From positions 18,329,079 through 18,393,078 of the forward strand of contig CM049307.1 of assembly GCA_026874595.1 (NCBI GenBank): 64,000 nt of DNA. The letters are read 5' to 3'. Made by a program: the position numbers and the translations under genes. Every line of letters begins with the position of its first letter. Within the stretch, counting starts at the first letter, position 1. The notes under the pieces are model-generated. The model did not search any database and had not been told where the DNA came from. It saw only the letters and a program-made list of their open reading frames with translations. Origin of the DNA: Sipunculus nudus. Its lineage: Eukaryota; Annelida; Sipuncula; Golfingiida; Sipunculidae. Below are positions 1-11,956 of this stretch, in pieces.

Positions 1-760
1 AGTGGGGAAAATGTCATTTGATCAGGTGGCACTGTTGTTCTTATTAACTAACGTTTGACATCTGTGATTTGGCTCAATCCTTAATGAAACTGCGGCCCAG
101 GCTACGAAGCTGAGTCATTTTTGTCATATTCTCCGAGCATATCAAAACCTTCACACCCTCCCTACACAGAGGCCATTCAGGGCCACTGAGCTGCGCAATG
201 ATTTCACCGAGCATTTCCCCAGGGCAAGCCGCCCCTTCCAATTTCTGCATGCCTGCATCCGCTAAATACATTACAGACAGGAGGACATGCTTAATAATGT
301 GATTAGGTTGTTGAGTTTTAGAGGGTGATTTGATTGTCGCCGTCATTGTTTCCACGTTCAGACCAGAGGCTACCTTCAGCTCTGAGCGGTGTCTTTGTTG
401 TTCCATGGCATGCTTCCAGAATGAGTCCGTTTAATTCTCTGCATGGCTCAAAGTAATTGTAATTGTCTCATTTTATGCTGTCATTGGGGGCCTAATCACT
501 ACATAATGATGTTAACTGGGCATAATTTGGGCCATGGATTCTGATCAGAAGCTTCATGTCGCAAAGTGCCTCTTGTCTCTGGACACTAATGGATGCCCTC
601 TCGTACCCGCGACTCACAACACAGCAACCTCCACCGTCTAAAGCCTCCCCAGCTTCATTTTTAAATGAACGGTTGACATTTACTTGCTTCTCAGATTGCA
701 TTTGTTGGCGGGCTAATGTCAGGCTAATTAGATTATCAATTACTTAGCTCAGTGCTTAAT
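1..760. promoter_or_regulatory. Unique non-coding segment, candidate developmental enhancer
   Basis: This segment has high sequence complexity and I see none of the window's repeat families in it. It is dense in short homeodomain-like words: TAATTGTAATTG near 455, GCTAATTAG near 722 and ATCAATTAC near 735. A 110-codon open frame on the minus strand (74-406) lacks splice signals and any family resemblance, so I do not call it coding. The overall texture resembles conserved non-coding elements near developmental genes. That is inference from composition only; no alignment was possible. Confidence 0.3.
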
Positions 761-2560
761 TTAACTTAAGTTCCTCAAATTCCAGTAACTTCTATTTACT
801 GTGACTTGGTATTACTATTTCAGAATAATGATCAATTATGTCTCAAGCTGTCTATTAAGACCCAGTGGGTATAATTATAACAGCAGTCTCTAGTATCATC
901 TTATTTTTATTTAAACTGAATTCTTCTTTGTTTAATGAAGTAATTGTGTTAAAACCAATTATCAAAATTTAATCAAAAGGCACAAATGGCTGCATTGGAT
1001 GAATGCAGACCTGTAATTTTAAACCCAATGTAAAAGTTTTCATTGCTCATTTTTCAGTGAATGTTCATTGTTTCTGTCACACAAACCTAAACAATATTGT
1101 AGATGCTAGTAAATCTCACCATTTTATTGTAGCCATCCCACTGTTCTTTCTTGCTGTCAACCTGTACTCCATAAGTTTATAATTACTGTGAAATCATACT
1201 GATTTCCTGTGTGTTCTTCTCATTACTGAGACTGGAAAATGTTAAGCTCAGGGGCCAAATCCCCAAGCAAGCAGGAATATGAGAAACAATTGTGACTTAA
1301 AAATACAAACATAAAATCAGGATTTCAATGTAGCTTTAGCTTTAGATTTTAATTTGATTACACATACACATCTTTCAGTGACACACTAATGGCCAGGGAA
1401 CAAAAGTATAGTACAGGAAGAAAAAAAGGAGAGAAGAGCTCCACCAATATAGGTGTAATATGTGGTGTACCTTACATTTCAGTGAGGTAGAGAGGAGAGA
1501 TGCCTAGAGGCCATCATAGGCAGTGACAGTATTTGAGAGTCAAAATAAAAAAAACTTAATAACAAATGAGCAGGTATGGTGGCATGATCCCCTCACTCTT
1601 TGTGTATATAACAGTATTCATTACTGATAATTGTGTTTATCCCTATATGTAATAATTTAACTACACAAGCATTAGTTAAACATTATAATGATTTGTGCAC
1701 TTATTTAACTAGTCCATTGGAATACAACCATATGATTTTTCCACTTTATAAACGACCCATTATTATGTAACCATCCGACTGTTCTATGAAATTACTGTGA
1801 AATCCAATCTGATGACCACTCCATTAACATGACCATTCCACTAAGACCAGCACGTTTTTGAGGTCCCAGAAAATTTAATGTAAGTTGTGATATAAAACCT
1901 CATGGTAACATGACTGCCCTGCTATGATGACCAATGACCACTTTCTTCTGTCCAAAATCATAAAATAACCACAACCACTGGCAGTGGTGGGGACCACTTC
2001 ATCCACTGAGCAATCACAAGCACAACTTCATTTACATAAATTAGCACCTTGTAGTACTAGGGTTCAGTTAGGAACCCTGCTGATCAGTGGGTATCTGGTA
2101 TCAATGGATCCTATAGCTGTTAAATTGTTTACCTCGTTAGCTGTTAAGAGTACTACCATGATTACCTTTGTTAATCCCTGTAATTAATTGTCTGGTTTGT
2201 AATTGGTTGAGTCAGGCTGATGAAATGGGTGGTCCGCCAACATACTGTGACTTGCTTCATATTCGTGAGGTTAAATATTTGCAGTTTTCACTTTGTCAGA
2301 GTTTGGTGTGGGTTTCCTTTAAGCTACTTACCATAATGTAACATGCACAATGTACATTACAATTATTATATTAGTAACTTATTAAATTAGTTGCATGTGG
2401 AGATAAGGGAACATTAAATACTGAATACTGTTCACGAGGGTTTTAATTTTGTGATATTCGCGCATGTGAAATAATCACGAAAATGAAACCCTCAGGAAAA
2501 ATTGGCCAGTTGAGTATGTCCTTCTTGTTTAGTGTAACAAATACTTGTTTGTGAATAGGT
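761..2560. other. AT-rich DNA without recognisable features
   Basis: I see no convincing exon, long frame or terminal signature here. Short simple-sequence stretches occur. Sequence related to the host repeat of the following nest probably begins somewhere after 2200, but I cannot place its edge. Confidence 0.5.
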
Positions 2561-2967
2561 TAGGACAGTGTGAAATCTAATACTTATAAAATGAATTCGC
2601 TTCACCTCTGTTCCCAATGTTCTTTGAAACCACACTGCATATGACACTGTGCCATACCTCATTTTAAAGGTTATTATTCCCGCAGTGACATAGCCGCTAT
2701 GACAATCAATAATTTTTCATGTACACAAAGTTTTAGTGATTTTACCTGCTTTCAACATTGTGCGGAGAGTACCATGTAACGAAAGCAGTCGAACTTCCTT
2801 CGGCAAACACCGGAATGCATCCTTTTTGTTATTCACAACAATCCCTCAAGCATGGGATTAAGCAGCTTAAATTAAGGTCTGTGGTGCATGTGAATAACCC
2901 TACTCTCTTGCAGTGAGGGATTAAGCATGTTTGGCTCTGACCCACGTGCATGGTCGGTAAATGTAAA

Positions 2968-4830
2968 CAAGGGACCTATGGGTCACTGTGCTCAGCTGAC
3001 TTTAACCTTGAAGGTAAAAATCTAAAATAATATCAAATGGAGAATAAGTGTAAGAGGAAGAGGTAATAAAGGCCATGGTTGGTTTATATGATTGGTTTGT
3101 ATTGATGAGCAAGAAATTGTTGCAAAAAATATTTTGTGACCTGACCATGTGTTTCCTAATGTTTAAACTAAAGCATTTGAGCAGTTTGTGAACAAATGAT
3201 CTGTACTATTACCATGATCATTAGTTGTTTTTTTCGATTAACTGTAGACATTTCAGTAGTTTACACATTTGTTCAATTGGATCTATTTTTTGTATAATAT
3301 ATATTATTAAATATATATGTATTTTTTTAATGATATGTATACAGTTGAAATAGAGCTAATAAACAACATAAAACGGGGCAAACAAAGCCTGATCTCAAAT
3401 TCTGCTGAGGCAGGAAAATAATGAACAAATGTTTGTATTAAATCCTCATTTTTTTTTTTATCACATCAATTTATTTTCTAATTTAAGTTTATATTTCTAT
3501 ACATTTCCAATTTTATATATATATCTGAATATAAAAGTTGATTCATAATTCTCAACTGCATCATCATAAATCTCAATCTTGTCAGATAACACAACATCAT
3601 GCATACAAATGTTTATTTATCTTTTAAATCTGCAAAACAATAAATATCTAAAAATAATACTTGAATTAGATTTCACAATTTTTAATTGTGTCTTTATTTA
3701 TCCATAATGTGCTTCATATTTTATAATAATTTAAGCATACTGATGGGTTCAATTATATTTGTTAAAATCATTTAAAAGAAAATTGATTTCTTTAAAAATG
3801 CTACATTACACAACATTGCATCTTCTTGATTACACCTTGAATTATTTTTTCAAGGAAAGTTTTTGCATATCGGAGTGGAAACAGCATTACAATTAAGGAG
3901 ATACAGTGAAAACAATAACAATTAGTGCATAACACTTGGTGGGTTGGGTTTGCCGGGGGGGGGGGGGGGGGTGATTGGGGTGGTGATATGAGAATAACTG
4001 TACACCTGTCACAGCAGGGGATCTCCCCCAGTGACTGTAACAATTTAAATCAGAAACCCTGGCATAGCTGACTTCCAGTAACCTGGAGTGGGACCCTGCA
4101 TCTGTAATCAAAGCAAGTGACTACAGAAAAAAAAATCAATAAGTTTAATTTTCAAGCTTTTATTTTCAAATTTCAGATTTAGACAAACTAAATATTTATG
4201 TTTATATGCTGTGAAAATTAAATCAATGGTGCTTACAGGAAAAAAACGTGCCATGGTCAAAGTTGGGCAAAATTTAAGGTACTGATTTTTTTTTAAGCTT
4301 ATAACTAAAAAAATTTACAAAATTCAGATCTAATTTTTGGTAAACAATTGAATCTTAATTAAACATAGTTATATACTTGAGAAAATAGACTCTAGTTTCA
4401 AAATTTTTCATGTTAAGTGAGTTATTATTTTTCCTGATTTTTTACAAAGTCCATTATGTTTGGGCCCATAACTTAAAGAATTTATACTTTACAGACTTAA
4501 TTTCTTGCATGTACATAGGAACTATATAGAGGAATATTTATGGTAAATATGAGGAAAAACAGATGAGTGGTTTTGATATTAGGCAGTCCTGAAGTGTGAA
4601 AATAGAATTTTAATAAAAAATTGAGGTTTTCCTTAATTTCTCAAAGGAATGAAGTCGCAAAGACCCAGTTATCGGCTTGGTAGGAGATCTTGGGGACATC
4701 TAACATTATGCTGAATTTTGGATTCCTAGGTCTTAACGTGCCACATCTACGGACGGACGGATAGACAGAAGGACGACGGACAATGGACCACGACTATAGC
4801 TCAGATGACTTATAGTCAGCTGAGCTAAAA
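2968..4830 (+). mobile_element. Family A element, copy A1 (Helitron-like, non-autonomous)
   Basis: It starts at CAAGGGACCTATGGGTC and ends at AGTCAGCTGAGCTAAAA. The 3' end folds as a hairpin (AGCTCAG.TGACT paired with AGTCA.CTGAGCT around TAT). A short GGACGGACGG stretch precedes the hairpin, as in most copies. A poly-G tract lies at 3955-3971. It carries no coding capacity. A copy with nearly the same internal order is at 29994-31910. Confidence 0.75.
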
Positions 4831-5262
4831 ACACAACTCTTGCTTTATGAAAAGGAGGGCTTCAACCAAGGAGGATTGATGACAAAATCTAATAAAATGT
4901 CTACATTTCTGAAACAGGGGTGAGGATAGGTGGAGGCGGGATATACAGGCCTCAAAATTGGTCTGATCTGATAAACAAGGGACCCATGGGTCAAGGCGCT
5001 CAGCTGTTATATATGATAAAAAAACATGATTTAGAAATGAGGCACATGCTTGTTTTGTGTGGATATAAATATAAGCTATATTATGAGTTGTGGGTGTTTA
5101 ACTTATGTATGATTTTGATAGTATCTTTGGAGACAGGGAAGAGGATTGATTTCATTTATTTTATTAACAAATGGAGTGCTATTGTCACACAGATTTTGAC
5201 TTGGCCATATAACTTATAAGCAGAACATTTAATATAAGAGTTTAACTATTTATTAAAAATAA

Positions 5263-6159
5263 CTAGAATACGGGTAGTCGAGCGACTACGTGTATCCGCC
5301 TAAATCAGAGTGGAACGGGTGAAGTGAGGCATGGATTGAGTGGCAAGGGGAAATAGAGTGAAGTGTTGCATATTAGCATGGATGTCTGCAGCCAAATGGT
5401 GTATGTAGGTTGCGCCACCTACCACAAAATCCAGAAAGCCGTCCAAGTTGTATACATATGCAAAATTTGAGGCAGATAAGTCAAACCACTATATGTTTAT
5501 GAGTGATTTTAGCCCGTGGCAGACAAACAGATGGACGCTGTGCAAAAATGGTTAAAGATGGCGCCACCAGTTTTGCGTATGATAAAGAGCTATGTGAGAA
5601 CTATACACATGCAAAACTTTGGCCCAATCGGTCAAACGGTTCCCAAGATATGAGCTTGGATGTCTGCTGCATAAACTAGAATGCAGGTGGCGCCACCTGT
5701 CATAAAATCAAGAGAACTGTCCGGGATGTATAAACCTGCAAAAGTTTAGGCAGATATGTCAAACCACTGCCGAGATATGAGTGATTTTATCTCATGGCAG
5801 ACAAACAGACGGGAGCTGTGCAAAAATGGCTGCAGGTGGCGCCACCAGTTTTGCGTATGTTATAGAGCTCTCTAAGGGCTACATTTGTGCAAAAAAATTT
5901 TCCTGATCCATCAAACGGTTCCCGAGATGTGGGTTTATGTGTGGAAACAGACGACGCACAAACGGACACAGAGCGCAGAGGAAAGGTCAGAGGTCAAAAC
6001 AAAATCGGGGCCCAGCAGTTCACATGTGACCCGAACATAATCCCGGGTTTTGTAAAATTCCGCCCAGCGGTTACGGAGGAGTTCTCCGGACACCTACGCG
6101 GCGGCGGCGGCGTACAGCTGAAAACATAGTATCCGCAAAACTCTGTTTTGGCGGATACA
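5263..6159 (+). mobile_element. Family B element, copy B1 (hairpin-ended, non-autonomous)
   Basis: The 5' end CTAGAATACGGGTAGTCG carries a perfect small hairpin (GTAGTCG-AG-CGACTAC), then TGTATCCGCC. The 3' end carries a larger hairpin (GTATCCGC-AAAAC against GTTTTGGCGGATAC). TGTATCCGCCAAAA-CAGAG near the 5' end is the inverse of the 3' terminus, so the inverted repeats are asymmetric: internal at the 5' side and terminal at the 3' side. The body is a degenerate tandem of units of about 290 bp, each with a GGTGGCGCCACC palindrome, ending in a GCGGCGG stretch. The flanks rejoin as AAAATA/ATTACAAATT with no duplication. Confidence 0.75.
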
Positions 6160-6267
6160 ATTACAAATTGTCCCAAATACAATTTTCATTAAAAATAATA
6201 AGAGAATGGTATGATTTTTTAAAATAAAATACAACTGAAATGATTATTAAAATAATGTCAAAGAATA

Positions 6268-6291
6268 TATTCATGAATGCATTCATGAATA
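6268..6291. repeat. Perfect 24-bp palindrome
   Basis: The core ATTCATGAATGCATTCATGA is extended symmetrically to 24 bp. It contains two CATTC/GAATG words, the core of TEAD-type sites, in inverted orientation around GCATGC-like symmetry. It may be chance within AT-rich repeat DNA. Confidence 0.6.
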
Positions 6292-6788
6292 CATTTTGAA
6301 AGTATTTGCACTGGTATTCATATACTTTCATTTTTACCTGAATTCCCATTCTTATGCAAGAAATTTTATAATGGAGTGCATATTCATATTCGTATTCAAA
6401 TATATTTGCAAAGTATTCACACCATGTCTGGTTTTTATTCAGTTTTCACCAAACAATGATGTTGAGAATCTAGAATATACAAAATTCACACATTTAAATA
6501 ATGATCATAAGTACCTGGTTTTATCGCTATTATTCATATTAAAAAAAAATAAATGTAATATATTCATTTTGGACTAATTTCACATCAATGTACACACTAG
6601 ACACAGCAGGAATCTAGATGAATATTATCAACTGCATCTTTGTCTATCATTAATTTCCTTCATATGATCCCTAATGATTAGTAATGAATAATATGATTTA
6701 TTTTTTTATCATTAAATTGAACTGAACTAGATGTGTCTGAACGACACGAATGCCCCTGCCTTTGGCAAATTAGAAACATTTGTAAAAT

Positions 6789-8035
6789 TTGGAAAATTTT
6801 TTAAGTTCAGGAGGTGTCGTATGGTCAAAAGTAGGTCAACAAGGGCAAAATGCAAACTCGATCTGTAACAGGTCATTATCAAGCAACACACCAAAAATCA
6901 TGCCAGTATATGCAGGCATTGTGAAAAAAAGTCCATACTTGTGCATTTTCCATAAAAATTTCTGTCTTTCATGAAATTTTCTATGTTTAGGAGCCGTAAA
7001 ACAATCAAAAGTAGGTCAACCGGGATGAAATGCAAACTCGATCTGTAACTGTCATTATCTGCCCACACAAAAAAATAAGGGTGGTATCTGCAGGCATTGA
7101 GGAAAAAGTCAGTACATATGCATTTGTTATGAAAATTTATATTTTTCATGAAACTTTCTATGTTCAGGAGCAGTCAAATGGTCAAAAGTAGGTCAACTGA
7201 GACAAAACAAGAACTCGATCTGTAACTGGTCATTATCTGCCTACACACCAAAAATCAGGCCCGTATCTGCAGGCACTGCGAAAAAAAGTCCATACATGTG
7301 CACCTTTTTATGAAATTTTCTATGTTAGAGCACCGTCAAACGGTCAAAAATAGGTCAACTGGGACAAAACATGAACTTGATCTGTAACTGGTCAATATCT
7401 GCTCACACACCAAAAATCAGGCCAATATCTGCAGGTATTGTGAAGAAAAGTCTGTACAAGTGTATTTGTCATGAAAATATATATTTTACATGAAATTTTC
7501 TATGTTCAGGAGCAGTAAAACAGTCAAAAGAAGGTCAACCGGGACGAAATGCGAACTCCATCTGTAACTGGTCAATATCTGCAGACACACCAAAAATCAG
7601 GCCAATATCTGCAGGCATTGCAGAAAAAGTCCGTACATGTGTATTTGTCATGAAATTTCATATTTTTCATGAAATTTTCTATGTTCAGGAGCCGTAAAAC
7701 GGTCAAAAGTAGGTCAACCGGGACGAAACGTGAACTCGATCTGTAACTGGTGTATATCTGCCCACAAACCAAAAATTAGGCCAATATCTGCAAGCATTGC
7801 GAAAAAAAGTCTGTACATGTGTATCTGTCATGAATATTTCTATTTTTCATGAAATTTTCTAAGTTTAGGAGCCGTAAAACGGTCAAAAGTAGGTCAACTA
7901 GGACGAAACGTGAACTCGATCTGTAACTGGTCTATATCCGCCCACACACCAAAAATCAGGCCAATATCTGCAGGCATTGTGAAAAAAAGTCCATACATGT
8001 GTATCTGTCATGAATATTTCTATTTTTCATGAGGA
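6789..8035 (+). repeat. Tandem array of ~180-bp units, about seven copies
   Basis: The phrase CTCGATCTGTAACTGGTC recurs near 6857, 7038, 7215, 7377, 7557, 7737 and 7917. Spacings are mostly 177-181 bp, with one short unit of 162 bp. Each unit also holds GGCCAATATCTGCAGGCATT and a TCATGAAAATTT stretch. The short frames it produces are by-products of the repetition. The same unit forms a second array at 37.7-39.4 kb. Confidence 0.85.
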
Positions 8036-8760
8036 AAAACAGATGAGTGGTTTTGATATTAGGCAGTCCTGAAGTGTGAAAATAGTTTTTTAATAAAAAA
8101 TTGAGGTTTTTCCTGAATTTCTCAAAGGAACGAAGTCACAAAGACCCAGTTTTTGGCTTGGTAGGAGATCTTGGGGACATCTAACATTATGCCGAATTTT
8201 GGATTCCTAGGTCTTATGGTTTCAAAACAGATGGACGACGGACAATGGACCACGACTATAGCTCAGATGACTTATAGTCAGCTGAGCTAAAAAAACAGTT
8301 GCGACTTCATTTGGGTTCACTTCTGCTACCAAAGAGGTATGCATGTTTCCATATCTTTCTTCAGGAATAGTTTCCTTGCCTTAAAACGTACATTTAATTC
8401 ATCGTTCATGTCTTCCTCACATCAACTTATACTTTGTATGTCCACCAATCATAACCAGTCAAAGATAATCGAAAACCTGAATGTCCCCGTGCCCCATTCT
8501 GGTTCGCAAATGTAAACATTACTCACCAAGTCTTCAAGGTAAACATACCGTTATATGAATTTCTTGCCACAAGCACAGCGCCACAAAATAAATAAATAAA
8601 AAAATATTTATACAAATCTTATTGAGACAGTATCCCAGTGAAAATCTATTTTTTTAAACTTTTAGAATAAAAAAGGAGCCAACATTCCTCATCCTATTTA
8701 ATTCATCTCCCCAACCCCATTAAAAAGCCCAGTATACCGGGTTTACCAGCTAGTTTTATA

Positions 8761-9197
8761 ATAAATTGCATCCATGCAGGTAAAAGGAAAACGTTCCCTT
8801 AAATTTGAACTAAACTACCTCTGCTGTGTGTATGGACCCATTGTTATACGAGTAGAATATCACAAACTTATGACAATTTCAGCCTTGCGAATATGACGCC
8901 AACCACACTATGTGGAAATTCAGAAAGTAACAGAGAAAGATATAATTTGTATTATCAATCTTTGAATTACAGGTAACATAAAATGTATACTAATATTGAT
9001 TCTACTGGTACAATATACATGAGATGCCATTGAAGCTATAGAATAAATTACTGTTCACCAGTGCTGATGTGGATTCTTATTCACAAAAGTTTTATTTTTG
9101 TGACAATTTAATCTTCATGAATATCGCGAATTTAGATTCCTCGCGAACAACAATAGTTATGATAAAGGCTGCGAACTACCAGGTAGCTTTCTCCAAA
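8761..9197. other. Unclassified AT-rich DNA between nests
   Basis: No terminal motif, frame or repeat unit is recognisable between the end of repeat C and the next family A start. Confidence 0.4.
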
Positions 9198-11330
9198 CAA
9201 GTGACCCATGGGTCATGACGCTCAGCCGACTGACATGTTGACAATATGCCCTTGCATCGGGAACTAATTAAGATAATGGAGATGGCACTATCATTCATGC
9301 AAGTTAGCTTGAGTTCATTAAGATGCATAAGCACACTAAATTTTAGGACAATCCATTCACCCGTTCCTGAGGAATCTCAAAATTTGTGTGTTTTTTGCAT
9401 TATTTCTGGGGTCTTCAAACATGCCGCATAAATTGAAAAAATATGAGTTATAGACACCTATAATTTCAAGTTTACAAGGAGAATTATTATGGACCTCCCT
9501 GGATGTCAAATCAGAAGATTCTAGGTCCAATGGTTATAATTTGTGCACTTCTTTTGTTTAAAACTTTAAATTGTTTTGAGGTCACTTTTAAGCGCCATAG
9601 CTCAAATGGTATCGGTAACAGAGACCTAATTCAGGTTTCCTTGAAGACTTTTCATGGATCTTCAAGGACGTCAAGTTGAAAGATTCTAAGTCTAGTCAAT
9701 ATGATATGTGCCCTGTTAACAGATGACTGCATATTCTTGATCAATATCTATGAAAAGAATCATGGTGATCAATGCATTAGTTGTTCAGATACTTGAGCTT
9801 TGGTTTCTATTTTTCCATTACTCTGGGGGAATTTCCCCATAGCTCAGAGGTTTTGGGTAACAGAGACCTAATTTCAGGTTTCCAAAGACTTTTCATGGGC
9901 CTCCTTGCATGTCAAAATAGAAGATTCAAGGTCCAGCAGTAACAATTTGTGCCCTGCTAACAGATGACCACATCTTTAAAGGTCTCAAAAATTGAGTAAA
10001 AAAATCATTAAATTAAAAAAAAATACAGGTGGCGCCACCTGTCTGAAGAAACTGATGAAACACTCCATGATCAATTTCCATACAAAGAATCATGGTGAAC
10101 AATGCATTAATTGTTAAGATACTTGAAGCTTTTCTATGAAATTTTCCATTATTCTGGGGGGTACTTCGCAGCCCCTAAGCTGGAAGAATATGGGTAACAG
10201 AGACCTAATTTCAGGTTTCCATGGAGATTTTTCATGGACCTCTCTGGATGTCAAGTTAGAAGATTCTTGATCTAGGAGTTACAATTTGTGCCCTGTTAAC
10301 AGATGACCGCATCTTTAATGGTCTCAAAAAAAGAGTTGAAAAAAAAATCATTAAATAAAAAACAAGGCCTACAGGCCTAATGTGAACCTGTGCATTGGGA
10401 AATACACCAGGTATAATGCTTCAATGCTGGACCATGACTTCTCATGTATATGAACAATGCAGGTACTAAACATTTTGACCCAAAATGAATTTACATATGT
10501 GGTTGGTCATTATTAAATCAAGTTTGAAGCCAGTCTGTCTATCCAAAGCAGAATTATCATCCATAAACTAATTTGTGAATGGATGGGCCCTGTGACCTTG
10601 ACCTTTGACCTATGACCCAAAAATCAAACAAAATCTTCCCCAAGTGGCAGGTTAGAAATATCTTGAACATGGAAGGTTTGCAATGAAAAGTTTGACTTCA
10701 AATGCATACACATTCCTCAGTGTTGGGCCATTTATAAGTTAAGTTTGAAACCAATATATCAAACTTAACTGGAGTTATCATCTGGAAACTAATTTGTGTG
10801 GATGGACGGATTGACAGACATACAAACAGACAGACTGACAGACAGGGTGATTAGTATAGGGCATCCACTTGTTATCAATAAACACACCAGGTTTTGGGAC
10901 ACCAGATGTAATGACAGCTGAAAAACTGACATGATTGTTGTCATTTTATAGTAAATAAATAGAAAAATATTTGTTGAAATAGGAAAACCATCACATTTCA
11001 GGAACTGACAAAACTAGTCATGGTCAATATTCAAGGCAAGATTCATGACAAACCATGCATTAATCACAAGATATTGGAGGTTTAGTATCAAATTTTTTTT
11101 ACTATTCTGGGGGGTTCTTTCAAGCCACATACTAGTAGCTTGAAGGAAAAAGGTCGCAGTGACCTAATTTCAGGTTTCGAAGGAAATTTTTAATTGACTT
11201 CCCTGGATGTTCACTTAGAAGTTTCTAGGACCAGCTGTTATGATTTGTACCCTGCTAACGGACATTCAGACGGACGACTGACAAAGCACCATTCCTATAC
11301 CTCAGTTGACTTACAGTCAGCTGAGCTAAA
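9198..11330 (+). mobile_element. Family A element, copy A3, composite
   Basis: The 5' end is CAAGTGACCCATGGGTCATG followed by GCTCAGCCGACTG. The 3' hairpin ends at AGTCAGCTGAGCTAAA (11313-11330). The body is built of units of about 330 bp repeating GGTAACAGAGACCTAATTTC and AGATTCTAGGTCCAG. From about 10363 (CAAGGCCTACAGGCCTAATG) it carries a second repeat type containing TGACCTTGACCTTTGACC and a degenerate family E tail (GGGCATCCACTTGTTATC). Confidence 0.6.
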
Positions 11331-11950
11331 AATGACTGTAGCTGGCACCACCAGTCTTGTATACAAAAAGGTTTCAGAGATATATACATATGCCCAAGTT
11401 CAGACTGATATATCTAACCCCTCCTGAGAAATAAGCAGAGACACACCCTGTGCAAAAAATTATTGTAGGTGGCACCACCAGTCTTGTATACGACAAGTAT
11501 ACAATAATTAAAATACGATAGGTATAAATATGCCCAATTTCAGGATGATATAGCAAATTCCTCTATAGAAATAAGCAGGCACAAAAGTAACACACTGTGC
11601 AAATGTCACTGTAGGTGGTGACACTTGTCTTGTGAACGAGAAACCCATCAAAGACACATAGACAGGTCAAGATATTAGGCCAATACTTACCTTAAGTCTG
11701 ATGCATGGGGCTGACCACGCTTAGGTGAGAAAGCCAGTTGCCCCGAGTGAACTGTGACAAATTTGCTGGCTCAGGCTACTGCACTGAGTGAACTCATGAC
11801 CTGCACCTGGCTAGACTGGGGGAACTTTTGACCTGTACCTGGCTGCACTGAGTGAACTCTTGACCAGTTGCCTAATCTGATACAGTTGGCAGTCTGCCAA
11901 AGCTATAAATAGATTGGCTCCACATGCAGCCCTGAGGGGCATGACACCCA
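10482..11950 (+). repeat. Long direct repeat, unit 1
   Basis: This is nearly identical, base for base with scattered changes, to 12312-13784 at an offset of about 1830-1834. It includes the 3' end of a family A element and about 620 bp beyond it (the CACCACCAGTCTTGTATAC repeat and the CTGCACTGAGTGAACTC repeats). Because the similarity crosses an element boundary, it is more likely a segmental duplication than two independent insertions. Confidence 0.75.
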
Positions 11951-11956
11951 ACACAA

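Larger units (their letters stand above)
4975..8295 (+). mobile_element. Family A element, copy A2, interrupted by a family B element
   Basis: The 5' end is CAAGGGACCCATGGGTC followed by GCTCAGCTGTTAT. The 3' end is the standard AGTCAGCTGAGCTAA hairpin at about 8274-8295. The body holds a family B insertion (5263-6159) and an array of units of about 180 bp (6789-8035). It is inserted into repeat C. Confidence 0.7.
2561..8760. repeat. Composite nest 1: host repeat C split by two family A insertions
   Basis: Pieces of one repeat (C) lie at about 2561-2967, 4831-4974 and 8296-8760. The uninterrupted order is visible at about 48.8-50.0 kb: the segment reading CCCACGTG..GGTCAGTAAA continues there directly into CTCGCTTTATGAAATGG and then TCTGATACGATGAAAC. 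In the present copy those joints are interrupted by family A elements at 2968-4830 and 4975-8295. A family B element sits inside the second. The related copy supplies the pre-insertion order, so the nesting is read from sequence rather than assumed. Confidence 0.7.

Noticed and set aside
74-406. 110-codon minus-strand frame
   Set aside because: No splice sites, domain or homology that I can recognise; the region looks like conserved non-coding DNA.
6789-8035. CRISPR-like array
   Set aside because: Units are ~180 bp, repeated along their whole length with no short repeat/unique spacer alternation, in eukaryotic DNA.
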